Shown one piece after another: positions 8,975 through 15,690 of a stretch of DNA of 28,534 nucleotides; position 1 is the first letter of the stretch; every line of letters starts with the position of its first letter. The position numbers and the translations under genes were made by a program. The notes below the pieces were generated by a model that had not been told where the DNA came from, did no database searches, and worked only from the letters and a program-made list of their open reading frames with translations. Source of the DNA: JANLUX01 sp031409815 (GTDB lineage Bacteria; Bacteroidota; Bacteroidia; AKYH767-A; OLB10); the NCBI GenBank assembly GCA_031409815.1, contig JANNXV010000038.1:1-28534 (forward strand), in the 5' to 3' direction.

Positions 8975-9019
8975 AAAAAAAACGCAGAGGAAACATGCCT
9001 GTTAAAGCAGTTCCTCTGC
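8975..9019 (-). terminator. Intrinsic terminator of ssb
   Basis: On the minus strand, GCAGAGGAA (complement of 9011-9019) and TTCCTCTGC (complement of 8984-8992) form a perfect 9-bp stem with an 18-nt loop. It is followed by GT and then eight T in total (complement of 8975-8982). It lies 36 bases past the ssb stop codon. There is nothing comparable on the plus strand for the preceding secreted-protein gene. Confidence 0.88.
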
Positions 9020-9054
9020 ACAGAAAAGGTAAAGGGTTTTAAATTGGTCAGGGG

Positions 9055-9393
9055 CTATGCCTTTTTATCCAACATCAGAAATTCGTTTACTACAATTTCA
9101 GTTGTGTAACGTTTGATGCCTTCTTTATCAGTATAGCTGTGGTTGGTGAGTTTACCTTCGATGGCTACTTCGCTGCCTTTGTTCAGGTATTTTTCTGCGA
9201 TCTCAGCAGTTTTTCCCCAGGCAACCAGATTGTGCCAGTAGGTTTCAGTTACCTTTTCTCCTTTTTGGTTGGTGTAGGTTTCGTTGGTAGCGAGTGCAAG
9301 CTTTGCTACTTTGTTTCCTTTGTCAAGATTTTTTACTTCAGGTGCTGCACCTAAGTTTCCGATTAGCCTTACGCTGTTTCTTAATGAGTTCAT
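9055..9393 (-). CDS. ssb: Single-stranded DNA-binding protein, short form
   Basis: 112 aa. It matches the SSB OB-fold along its whole length: the N-terminal strand NSVRLIGNLGAAPEVK, then KVAKLALATNE, the TYWHNLVAWGKTAEIAEKYLNKGSEVAIEGKL core, and the closing strand TEIVVNEFLMLDKK. Proteins of this family bind single-stranded DNA during replication, repair and recombination. The protein stops right after the OB-fold, lacking the glycine/proline-rich linker and acidic DDLPF-type tip through which housekeeping SSBs recruit partner enzymes. It is therefore more likely a secondary SSB paralogue than the replication SSB. A strong terminator follows, and the gene appears to be transcribed alone. Confidence 0.93.
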   Translation of the reverse strand: MNSLRNSVRLIGNLGAAPEVKNLDKGNKVAKLALATNETYTNQKGEKVTETYWHNLVAWGKTAEIAEKYLNKGSEVAIEGKLTNHSYTDKEGIKRYTTEIVVNEFLMLDKKA

Positions 9394-9452
9394 GATTTTT
9401 GTTTTTTTTTGATTGTTTAATTTATTTATGAGAATTTGATTTTGTGATTTTT

Positions 9453-9540
9453 ATTGGAACACAGATGGCACGGATGCGACTGATAAAAACAGATAAAAAT
9501 CCGTGGATTTCCGCCCAATCCGTGTCATCAGTGTTCCATT
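9453..9540. repeat. Palindromic repeat, copy A, flanking the GxxExxY gene
   Basis: An 88-bp imperfect palindrome. GGAACACAGATGGCACGGAT (9456-9475) matches the reverse complement of 9518-9537 at 18 of 20 positions. The element ends 4 bases from the stop codon of the GxxExxY gene. Its left 31 bases (9455-9485) are identical to copy B (9968-9998), and its right 43 bases match copy B at 38 positions. Confidence 0.92.
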
Positions 9541-9543
9541 CTT

Positions 9544-9924
9544 TTACTTTTTATCATTTGTAAATAATTTTCTTTTGAATTCAGGCTCTTTTCCAAAGTT
9601 CAGCAAAAGCCCAACTTCCATTGCGGTAGCTTTCAAATAATTTATTAATTGTATTTCATGTTCTTCGACTAATGATTCCGCAGCCTTTAATTCTAAAATG
9701 ATTGTGTTGTCAACCGCTATATCTGCAAAATATTCGCCTACGGGTATTTCCTGGTAAAAAACTTTAATGGGCTTTTGTCTTTCGCATAATAAGCCATAAG
9801 AATTTAGTTCTATCACCATTGCATTTTCATATACCTTTTCCAAGAAACCAAATCCAAGTTCATTATAGACATTATAATAAGCTCTGATTATTTTATCTGT
9901 TTTTGATTTGTGAAGCAGTTCCAT
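9544..9924 (-). CDS. GxxExxY protein (PD-(D/E)XK nuclease-like family)
   Basis: 126 aa, the usual length for the family. The defining GxxExxY signature is GFLEKVY at about residues 26-32. It is preceded by the IIRAYYNVYNELGFG helix and followed by YENAMVIEL. A VGEYFADIAVDNTIILELKA segment (about 62-81) holds the conserved Asp and the E-L-K arrangement expected for a PD-(D/E)XK-type fold, and QLINYLKAT (about 92-100) is the other conserved block. The family is widespread, often multi-copy in environmental bacteria, and has no firmly established function; nuclease activity is inferred from fold similarity. The gene is enclosed by palindromic repeats, one 4 bases after its stop and one about 40 bases before its start. 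Confidence 0.92.
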   Translation of the reverse strand: MELLHKSKTDKIIRAYYNVYNELGFGFLEKVYENAMVIELNSYGLLCERQKPIKVFYQEIPVGEYFADIAVDNTIILELKAAESLVEEHEIQLINYLKATAMEVGLLLNFGKEPEFKRKLFTNDKK

Positions 9925-9966
9925 TGAATCTGTAGTTTGTTTTTAAAGTACCATAGCTTTTAATGA

Positions 9967-10060
9967 ATGGAACACAGATGGCACGGATGCGACTGATATA
10001 AGCAGAACAGCTTTAAAATCCGTGTATCTCCGCCCAATCCGTGTTATCTGTGTTCTATTA
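9967..10060. repeat. Palindromic repeat, copy B, flanking the GxxExxY gene
   Basis: An imperfect palindrome of about 94 bp, in the same orientation as copy A. GAACACAGATGGCACGGAT on the left matches the reverse complement of ATCCGTGTTATCTGTGTTC on the right at 17 of 19 positions. The centre between the arms is longer and different from copy A, while both ends are conserved. It lies upstream of the GxxExxY start codon. Confidence 0.92.
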
Positions 10061-10186
10061 ATCATCTGTGTTTGTTTGAATTGATGCCGCAAAGATGTGG
10101 TGCTGCTTTTCCGGAAGTCGGAGGTTTTTCGGATAGTATCGTAAAGAAACGTTTGTAGCCGATTAAATACGGATATAAATTTTAGT

Positions 10187-10194
10187 TAGTTTTG
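10187..10194 (+). promoter_or_regulatory. -7 promoter box TAGTTTTG
   Basis: A perfect match to TAnnTTTG, 19 bases before ATG 10213. A possible upstream TTG start at 10192 lies inside this box, which argues that translation begins at 10213. No well-spaced -33 TTG is visible. Confidence 0.45.
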
Positions 10195-10212
10195 GACAAA
10201 TTCTACTCTGTA

Positions 10213-10578
10213 ATGTCATCAGAAAAAGTTTGTTTGGAGTGTGGTGAGCCTTTAAAAGGCCGTGCCGATAAAAAGTTTTGTGACGACCAATGTCGCAGCA
10301 ATTATAACAACAAGGCCAATAGCGATACCACAGCTGAGATGCGAAATATCAATAATGTTTTGCGTAAGAATCGGAAAATTTTAGAAACAATTACTCCAGA
10401 AGAGGGCAAGGTAAAAATTTCCAAAACCAAGCTCCACGACAAAGGTTTTAACTTTAAATATTTTACCCATACATACACCACACAAAAAGGAACCGTGTAT
10501 AAACTATGTTACGATTACGGATATTTGCCCATCGAAAACGATTATTTTATGATTGTAAAATGGGGGAAAGAAGTATAG
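10213..10578 (+). CDS. Small zinc-ribbon protein of unknown function
   Basis: 121 aa from ATG 10213. The frame also has a TTG at 10192, but that codon falls inside a -7 promoter box and is rejected. The N-terminus has a Cys4 zinc-ribbon, CLECGEPLKGRADKKFC followed by DDQCRSNYNN, of the kind found in DUF2116-like proteins. The middle (EMRNINNVLRKNRKILETI) is predicted helical. The C-terminal half is a small alpha/beta region (KGFNFKYFTHTYT, YKLCYDYGYLPI) ending in VKWGKEV. It probably binds zinc through the four cysteines. It ends one base before the start of the YdjM-type gene, so the two are almost certainly an operon. The role is unknown. Confidence 0.8.
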   Translation: MSSEKVCLECGEPLKGRADKKFCDDQCRSNYNNKANSDTTAEMRNINNVLRKNRKILETITPEEGKVKISKTKLHDKGFNFKYFTHTYTTQKGTVYKLCYDYGYLPIENDYFMIVKWGKEV

Positions 10579-10579
10579 T

Positions 10580-11590
10580 ATGGATTCAGTAACACACCTG
10601 GTTTTAGGAGCCGCAATAGGAGAAGTAATTTTAGGAAAAAAATTGGGGAACAAAGCCATGCTGTTAGGCGCATTGGCCAATACCATTCCTGATTTTGATG
10701 TGGCGTATGCATTGTTTGAACCTGACGATATAAAGAATTTTGTTTTTCATCGGAGTTACACGCACTCATTACTTGCCATCGGTTTGCTGCCGTTCCTCTC
10801 GGCATGGTTAAGTCACCGATTGAGTAAAAAACCGATTTCTTACGGGCATTGGTATTGGTTCTGGTTTGCGGGCATGTTGACACATGTTGCCATTGATTGT
10901 ACCACTACCTACGGAACAAAAGTATTTACCCCTTTCAGTAATTATCAGGTGGCATTTAATAATCTAAGCATCATTGATCCTGTTTACACCATTCCTTTTT
11001 TACTGTTTGTGCTTGCTGGTTTGTTTGTGAGTCGTAACAGTGCTTTGAAAAGAAAATTAGTTTGGGCCGGAATTGGTGTTAGCAGTTTTTATCTGTTAGC
11101 CACATTTTTTATTAAATGGAATGTGCACAATAAATTTAAAAGTAGTTTGCAGGAACAAAGCATAAGTTATAACGAATTGAATACAACTCCCACCATTTTA
11201 AATGGCATACTTTGGAGCGCTAATGCTTTCAATGATAGTGTGATTTATATAGCAGAGTATTCATACTTTAATCCTTCAATTCCTATTGAATGGGTGGGTT
11301 TTAAGCGCAATTTAAATAGCATTAAAGAGTTTGATTGCGATGCCATGCGTAAAATACAATGGTTCGCTGACGATAATTATCTGGTGGAACCACAAGGAAA
11401 GGATACGCTAATCTTTTACGTGGCCAAATGGGGTAAAATGAATTATGAAAGAGTAACTAATGCTCAGGATGCATTTGTTTTTTACACTTTATTCTATAAA
11501 ACCAATAATGGAATAGCACATAAGCAAATTGAGAAAGACTGGAAATTTAGTGAGGCGTTAACTCAATTGATGAATAGGGTAGGGTTGTGA
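10580..11590 (+). CDS. YdjM/DUF457-family membrane-bound metal-dependent hydrolase
   Basis: 336 aa. The N-terminal two thirds match the YdjM (LexA-regulated, membrane-bound hydrolase) family. Conserved polar residues sit in and next to membrane helices: DSVTH (residues 2-6), PDFD (37-40), HRSYTHS (57-63), THVAID (101-106) and TTYGT (109-113). Membrane segments are visible at about 65-77, 91-105, 134-150 and 160-175. These His/Asp clusters are thought to hold a metal ion at the membrane face, but the substrate of the family is not established. The last 160 residues form a soluble domain without recognised motifs. It is translationally close to the preceding zinc-ribbon gene, with one base between them. 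Confidence 0.87.
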   Translation: MDSVTHLVLGAAIGEVILGKKLGNKAMLLGALANTIPDFDVAYALFEPDDIKNFVFHRSYTHSLLAIGLLPFLSAWLSHRLSKKPISYGHWYWFWFAGMLTHVAIDCTTTYGTKVFTPFSNYQVAFNNLSIIDPVYTIPFLLFVLAGLFVSRNSALKRKLVWAGIGVSSFYLLATFFIKWNVHNKFKSSLQEQSISYNELNTTPTILNGILWSANAFNDSVIYIAEYSYFNPSIPIEWVGFKRNLNSIKEFDCDAMRKIQWFADDNYLVEPQGKDTLIFYVAKWGKMNYERVTNAQDAFVFYTLFYKTNNGIAHKQIEKDWKFSEALTQLMNRVGL

Positions 11591-11770
11591 TTTCAAAAAG
11601 GTTGATCTTCAATTAATAGATAAGCTATCAACTTGATTATTGGTTCAACTAGTAATTTTTGTATCCCTCTTTTTTATACTTGCATTTACTTCGTTGAATT
11701 ACCATTATTATTGATATGTTCCAATTACCTGTGAAAAGAAAGCCAGAAGTTAAAGTTACACAGTAGGAAA

Positions 11771-11805
11771 TAAAAAAAGGCGAACCTGAAAAATACGAGT
11801 CCGCC
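11771..11805 (-). terminator. Minus-strand intrinsic terminator without an upstream gene
   Basis: Reading the minus strand, GGCGGAC (complement of 11799-11805) pairs with GTTCGCC (complement of 11779-11785) in a 7-bp stem with one internal mismatch. Seven T follow (complement of 11772-11778). No coding gene on the minus strand lies immediately upstream, so it may end a small RNA transcribed leftward from about 11860-11900, or it may be part of another conserved element. Confidence 0.5.
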
Positions 11806-11882
11806 CTAACCAACCTAACCTGATGTAAAGATAATACATAGGCCATACCCTAAACTATCATACAAATTGTTTTTATGCTGTA

Positions 11883-12098
11883 ATGGTATTTACTACACGA
11901 AGCGAGCTCATGTTGCGCAATTTAAATTGTTTTGATGGTGGTGGCGTTGGCAGCGGGACAGTGGAAGTTTGTTGCTAGGTGTGTGACTTTGAAATCATAA
12001 AAGCTGCAATCGAACATAATTTTAAGGATACTGAATTCGAAAATGATTTCAATATTTATGTAGTAAATTTTGATCATCTTGATGAACCAGAAACTTAG
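11883..12098 (+). pseudogene. Possible gene relic with one internal stop
   Basis: In one frame, ATG 11883 gives 31 codons to a TAG at 11976-11978. The same frame then stays open for 39 codons (VCDFEIIKAAIEHNFK... to LDEPET) until TAG 12096-12098. The second half has a normal protein-like composition, with alternating acidic, aromatic and hydrophobic residues. It could be the remnant of a small gene broken by a nonsense change, or chance. No family was recognised. Confidence 0.2.
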
Positions 12099-12199
12099 CT
12101 CTAAATTGAAAATTGAAATAAAAACTCAGCATTGATACTTTTATTCCGACAGAAATCACTTGTAAAATGAATAAGAAAAATTAACCGGTGTTTTATTTC

Positions 12200-12207
12200 T
12201 AAGTTTG
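12200..12207 (+). promoter_or_regulatory. -7 promoter box TAAGTTTG
   Basis: A perfect TAnnTTTG match. It ends 10 bases before the upstream-most TTG start of the START-domain gene, so transcription would begin at about 12213. That makes a start at 12218 nearly leaderless, or favours a start further inside the gene. No -33 TTG at the right spacing was seen. Confidence 0.4.
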
Positions 12208-12217
12208 CTTACAAATT

Positions 12218-12889
12218 TTGAAGAATACATATTTTATATTTCCCTTACTAAATTCAGTGAATGTTAAAATCTTGAGGATAAAAACAATATTTCTGTTATT
12301 GGCTTTGAATTTTTTTTGTTTGCAAGTAATTTGTCAGGATGATTGTGATTTAAAAATGTCAACTGACAGCATTTTCATCTACACATGCAAAGTCTCGGAT
12401 TCCAGATTTAAATCGATCAAAGCAAATTTTATTATTAAAACAACTCCTGAGGCTTTTGCCGCAAATTTGCTTGATGTTAGTAAATATCCCCAATGGCAGT
12501 ATAATAATATCGAAGCAGCAGTGCTAAAAAAAATAAGTAATAATGAAATTATTTACCGATCAGAAATAAAAGCAATATGGCCGGTTTCAAACCGTGATTT
12601 GATTATGCATCTTAAAATTACCCAAAATGAGGTAACAAATGTAATGACAGCAGATATCAATAGTGTACCGGATTTTATTCCTTTAAGAGAAGGAGTTGTG
12701 CGCGTTCCAATGGCTAAAGCTCATTGGGTAATTGAGCCAATAGGTAAAAGTGAAATCCATCTCTATTATACTCTGCTAATTGATCCCGGAGGATATATTC
12801 CTGTTTGGATGCTTAACCTTGCATTGGCAGAAGGGCCCTATAAAACTTTAAAAAACCTGAAATCAAGGTTGAACAATGTTTATAAATAG
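12218..12889 (+). CDS. START-domain (StAR-related lipid-transfer) protein, secreted
   Basis: 223 aa from TTG 12218. No ATG is available in frame near the start; GTG 12257 or TTG 12272 would give a tidier signal peptide (RIKTIFLLLALNFFCLQVICQ). After the signal peptide comes one START/SRPBCC domain: TPEAFAANLLDVSKYPQWQ, the IYRSEIKAIWPVSNRDLIMHL block, and the C-terminal HWVIEPIGKSEIHLYYTLLIDPGGYIP and LKNLKSRL helix. START domains form a deep hydrophobic pocket that binds lipids or other apolar ligands. With a signal peptide, this one probably acts in the periplasm or on a membrane surface. It is a single-gene unit with a convergent T9SS gene downstream. The ligand is unknown. Confidence 0.85.
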   Translation: MKNTYFIFPLLNSVNVKILRIKTIFLLLALNFFCLQVICQDDCDLKMSTDSIFIYTCKVSDSRFKSIKANFIIKTTPEAFAANLLDVSKYPQWQYNNIEAAVLKKISNNEIIYRSEIKAIWPVSNRDLIMHLKITQNEVTNVMTADINSVPDFIPLREGVVRVPMAKAHWVIEPIGKSEIHLYYTLLIDPGGYIPVWMLNLALAEGPYKTLKNLKSRLNNVYK

Positions 12890-12965
12890 TTGTCTGCCTT
12901 AAATATTGTTTTTATGCCATTATGGATATCAATAAAATGATGGATGTTTATGTTTTGGTATAGTT

Positions 12966-14042
12966 TTATTCTTTAATAAATTTCGAAACAACTAGTTCCT
13001 TTTCTGTTTGTATGCTGACAGAATAAATACCAGACGAATAGGATTCTAAATCAATATTTGCAAGGGTATTGAAATTTTGTTTTGTAATTATTCGACCTTC
13101 AATATTCCGAATAAGTAAAGTTGCGTTATTAGAACCAAAAAGGTTAATTAGTATTTTGTTGTTAGCCGGATTAGGCGCTATAGTTATATTGGGTTTAAAA
13201 CTGTTTTCTTTAAGCGCTAATGGAATGCCCATCTTGCTTACAACCTCAGTATTTCTTTCAACCGAGCCAATTGCAATTCCATTTCTGTATTCAGTGGCTA
13301 CAATGCTCATATTAGCAAACATTGGAAAGTTAGGGGTTAACTGACAGGAGCCTGTTGCAGCATTAAAAGCAATCGGAGTTGATGAGGAGATGAAATTGGA
13401 TCCGCTATATGGAAAAGTATAAACAGCCTGCATATTATTACAGGATATTGGAGCCAATGAATATACAATAGAATCGCCATCAGCATCCGATGCGGTTTGT
13501 GTATAATTGGTGGTTATATTCAAACAAAATGCAAATTCGGGAATCGAATCAAAGACTGGAAGATTATCTGTAGGTGCAACAATTGTATTAAGTCTTGCGT
13601 GTGTGCAAATGTCTTGAGCCGGTGAAGCAAAAATGTTAGAATAAGAGCAACATTCGCTAACCGACAAAACCCAAGCAGAATCAGCGAACGGCAATGTTAA
13701 TTCGCCCTCATATATTGCTTCCTCAACGCCATTGCCATTTATTGACGAATTGCAGTTTATCGGTCCAGGCTGAATACAATAGGATGAAAATTGATGTGAA
13801 GTAGAAGAAGTTTGATTAAGCATTATTGTGACACTGTATGTTGTAGTGTAATAAGTCAACGGATAAGTCATTTGAAGGAAAAGTCCTGAGCAATCACGAT
13901 ATAAATAGCATTTGACATGGTACTTGCCCGCTACACCTTCATATTGTGCGGTTATATGAAAACCAATAATAAAAGCTGAAGCAGAATTGCTTAAGCAACT
14001 TAACAAGAACAGAAGTCCAATTTTGGATATTAATTTTTTCAT
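12966..14042 (-). CDS. Surface protein with T9SS type A sorting domain
   Basis: 358 aa. The signal peptide covers residues 1 to about 23 (ending SNSASA). The following domain begins with a Y-x-V-x-CYLYRDCSG strand typical of large Bacteroidota adhesin-like proteins. It later has PVFDSIPEFAFCLN and the cadherin-like ASDADGDSIVYSL motif (about 195-210), plus several paired cysteines (ECCSY, CTHAR). The C-terminal 75 residues (ITIAPNPANNKI onward, with GIYSVSI and KFIKE) are a type A T9SS sorting domain. Predicted to be exported by T9SS and attached to or released from the cell surface. It is transcribed alone, against its left neighbour. The 200 bases upstream of its start hold no clear -7 box. 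Confidence 0.88.
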   Translation of the reverse strand: MKKLISKIGLLFLLSCLSNSASAFIIGFHITAQYEGVAGKYHVKCYLYRDCSGLFLQMTYPLTYYTTTYSVTIMLNQTSSTSHQFSSYCIQPGPINCNSSINGNGVEEAIYEGELTLPFADSAWVLSVSECCSYSNIFASPAQDICTHARLNTIVAPTDNLPVFDSIPEFAFCLNITTNYTQTASDADGDSIVYSLAPISCNNMQAVYTFPYSGSNFISSSTPIAFNAATGSCQLTPNFPMFANMSIVATEYRNGIAIGSVERNTEVVSKMGIPLALKENSFKPNITIAPNPANNKILINLFGSNNATLLIRNIEGRIITKQNFNTLANIDLESYSSGIYSVSIQTEKELVVSKFIKE

Positions 14043-14242
14043 GGATGTAGTTTAAAAGATTCTTTAATTACATAGACGCAATTATTTGTCAATTGGTTGC
14101 ATTGCTGCATTTAATGTTTAGGATATCTATCAATTTAAATAGGCTAATAGTTACTGATTAGTTTTATTTTTCGTTGTAATCAATTAATCTTGCAGTATAA
14201 ATTGTTTATGAACCATACTGAATAGTAATAAAACTCTATACG

Positions 14243-15208
14243 ATGATAAAAATATTAGCGAATGACGGAATAGATGCAGCCGGAAAAAGAATTTTTGAAG
14301 CAGCCGGATTTTCAGTTACTACCGACAAAGTTGCTCAGGAGAATTTGGGTGAAGCATTGAAAAATTTTGATGCTGTATTGGTTCGAAGCGCTACACAGGT
14401 TCGCAAAGAACATATAGATGCAGCCGCTAATTTGCGTGTGATTGGTCGTGCAGGTGTTGGTATGGATAATATAGATGTAAAATATGCCCGTGAAAAAGGA
14501 CTTGCTGTGCTAAATACTCCAGCTGCATCATCTCAATCAGTTGCAGAGCTAGTTTTTGCTCATCTTTTTACCGGAGTTCGTTTTTTGCATGATTCAAATC
14601 GAAACATGCCCGGCAGCGATTCAAAAGAGAGTTTTGATAAACTTAAGAAAAGTTATTCGGCCGGCATTGAATTAAGAGGTAAAACGATTGGAATTATTGG
14701 TGCTGGTCAAATTGGTAAATCAGTGGCTTCCATTGCGCTTGGTTTAGGGATGAATGTTTTGTTTCACCGATTAAATAACGAAGATGTAATTGTGGATTTG
14801 GATTTTCATCAGGCAATTGGTCATCGAAAAGTGACAATAGCATTTAAATGTGTTTCGTTCACCAAGCTTTTAATCGAAAGCGATTTTATCACTTTACATG
14901 TACCCTTTCCAAAAGGTAGTGCTCCAGTTATTGGTAAAAAGGAATTTGATTTAATGAAACCAGGTGCCGGTATTGTTAATACGGCCAGAGGCGGAGTTGT
15001 TTCTGAAACTGATTTGATTGAAGCATTAAATAACAAACTTGGTTTTGCCGGAATTGATGTTTTTGAAGGAGAACCTATTGTAAAAGAAACATTGAGAAAT
15101 CATCCGAAAGTTACCTTGTCGCCACATATCGGAGGTTCTACCAAAGAAGCTCAAGAACGCATTGGAATTGAATTGGCAGAAAAGGTGGTTGAGTACTTTA
15201 ATAAGTAG
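14243..15208 (+). CDS. serA: D-3-phosphoglycerate dehydrogenase (short, ACT-less form)
   Basis: 321 aa. This is a D-isomer-specific 2-hydroxyacid dehydrogenase. The Rossmann motif GAGQIG lies at 153-158, the catalytic Arg at 249 (NTARGG), Glu at 277 (FEGEP) and His at 295 (SPHIGGST). The GRAGVGMDNID block (68-78) and the absence of a regulatory ACT domain fit the short type of phosphoglycerate dehydrogenase found in Bacteroidota. It oxidises 3-phosphoglycerate to 3-phosphohydroxypyruvate with NAD, the first step of serine synthesis. The next-but-one gene encodes DUF1015, a frequent partner of serA in this phylum. The stop codon TAG lies inside the left arm of the inverted repeat that begins at 15205. 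A weak promoter (TTG 14174, TAAATTG 14198) may serve it. Confidence 0.9.
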   Translation: MIKILANDGIDAAGKRIFEAAGFSVTTDKVAQENLGEALKNFDAVLVRSATQVRKEHIDAAANLRVIGRAGVGMDNIDVKYAREKGLAVLNTPAASSQSVAELVFAHLFTGVRFLHDSNRNMPGSDSKESFDKLKKSYSAGIELRGKTIGIIGAGQIGKSVASIALGLGMNVLFHRLNNEDVIVDLDFHQAIGHRKVTIAFKCVSFTKLLIESDFITLHVPFPKGSAPVIGKKEFDLMKPGAGIVNTARGGVVSETDLIEALNNKLGFAGIDVFEGEPIVKETLRNHPKVTLSPHIGGSTKEAQERIGIELAEKVVEYFNK

Positions 15209-15232
15209 GGAGACCGAAGTAGGGAGTAGGGA
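15205..15232 (+). repeat. Left arm of 28-nt inverted repeat around the four-helix-bundle gene
   Basis: GTAGGGAG, a 5-nt spacer, then AGTAGGGAGTAGGGA. The right arm at 15691-15718 has the same layout in reverse complement, with only the 5-nt spacer differing (24 of 28 positions equal). The serA stop codon TAG (15206-15208) is inside this arm. Confidence 0.95.
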
Positions 15233-15260
15233 TAATGTACCGTTCTTATTTTGAATCTGA

Positions 15261-15268
15261 TATTTTTG
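15261..15268 (+). promoter_or_regulatory. -7 promoter box TATTTTTG inside the insert
   Basis: A perfect TAnnTTTG match, ending 8 bases before the ATG at 15277. If used, the four-helix-bundle mRNA would be almost leaderless. No -33 TTG at standard spacing is present. Confidence 0.4.
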
Positions 15269-15276
15269 CAACATAA

Positions 15277-15657
15277 ATGGAGAATTCCGATCTGTTTAAC
15301 TTCGAAAAACTTATTGTATATCAAAAGGCATTGGATTATGTTGACCTTGTTTACGATTTAACAGATAAATTCCCGACACACGAATTATATGGAATAACTT
15401 CTCAATTTCGGAGAGCAGCCTGCTCAATTGCACTAAATACAGGAGAAGGTGCTGGAAGCACCGACAATGATTTTAATAATTTCCTGCGAATATCAAAGCG
15501 GTCAATAAGAGAATGTGTAGTTTGCACAACAATTGCATTTAGAAGAAAATATATTTCTGAAAATGAAAAGAATGAATCAAGAATCAAGCTTATTGAACTC
15601 GCTAAATTAAATAGCGGTTTAGTAAACTCAATAAAAAGAAAGTCAAACCCTCAATAA
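15277..15657 (+). CDS. Four helix bundle protein (S23 / 23S rRNA intervening-sequence type)
   Basis: 126 aa. The family hallmarks are present in order: FEKLIVYQKALDYVDLVYDLT (first helix), FPTHELYGITSQFRRAACSIALNTGEGAG (about 33-61, with the typical LxxQxRRAAxSIxxNxxEG pattern), FLRISKRSIRE (about 69-79) and a closing helix. The family is named from proteins encoded in intervening sequences of 23S rRNA genes and is related to the Avd accessory protein of diversity-generating retroelements. It forms small four-helix oligomers thought to bind nucleic acid, but its cellular role is not settled. Here it is free-standing, enclosed by inverted repeats and inserted between serA and the DUF1015 gene. 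No reverse transcriptase or template repeat is nearby. Confidence 0.93.
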   Translation: MENSDLFNFEKLIVYQKALDYVDLVYDLTDKFPTHELYGITSQFRRAACSIALNTGEGAGSTDNDFNNFLRISKRSIRECVVCTTIAFRRKYISENEKNESRIKLIELAKLNSGLVNSIKRKSNPQ

Positions 15658-15690
15658 ATCTCTGCTAACTAATAATTATTTGGGATAGTG

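Larger units (their letters stand above)
9453..10060. mobile_element. Putative repeat-bounded single-gene insert carrying GxxExxY
   Basis: Two near-identical palindromic repeats in the same orientation (9453-9540 and 9967-10060) enclose just one gene, the GxxExxY reading frame. There is no transposase or integrase inside. The unit is about 610 bp long and sits between ssb and the zinc-ribbon/YdjM pair. The repeats and their positions are plain in the sequence. That the unit moves or moved as a block is inferred. Confidence 0.5.
11591..12217. other. Long intergenic stretch between the YdjM-type and START-domain genes
   Basis: About 627 bp without a convincing gene. It holds a minus-strand terminator-like hairpin (11771-11805), a possible degraded or very short reading frame (11883-12098) and a -7 promoter box for the following gene (12200-12207). 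The first 60 bases contain GTTGAT/ATCAAC complementary segments without a U-run. No tRNA or repeat copy was recognised. Confidence 0.6.

Noticed and set aside
9453..10060. Repeats A and B as a CRISPR array or att sites
   Set aside because: Only two copies, each itself palindromic and about 90 bp, separated by a gene rather than a spacer; no cas genes or integrase nearby.
11649..11846. 65-codon minus-strand reading frame
   Set aside because: It runs through the terminator-like hairpin, has no family resemblance or signal peptide, and its composition is not protein-like.
12890..12965. Terminator between the START-domain and T9SS genes
   Set aside because: No stem of useful length followed by a T-run on either strand.
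12966..13344. 91-codon plus-strand frame inside the T9SS gene on the minus strand
   Set aside because: Antisense shadow of a gene with clear signal peptide and sorting domain.
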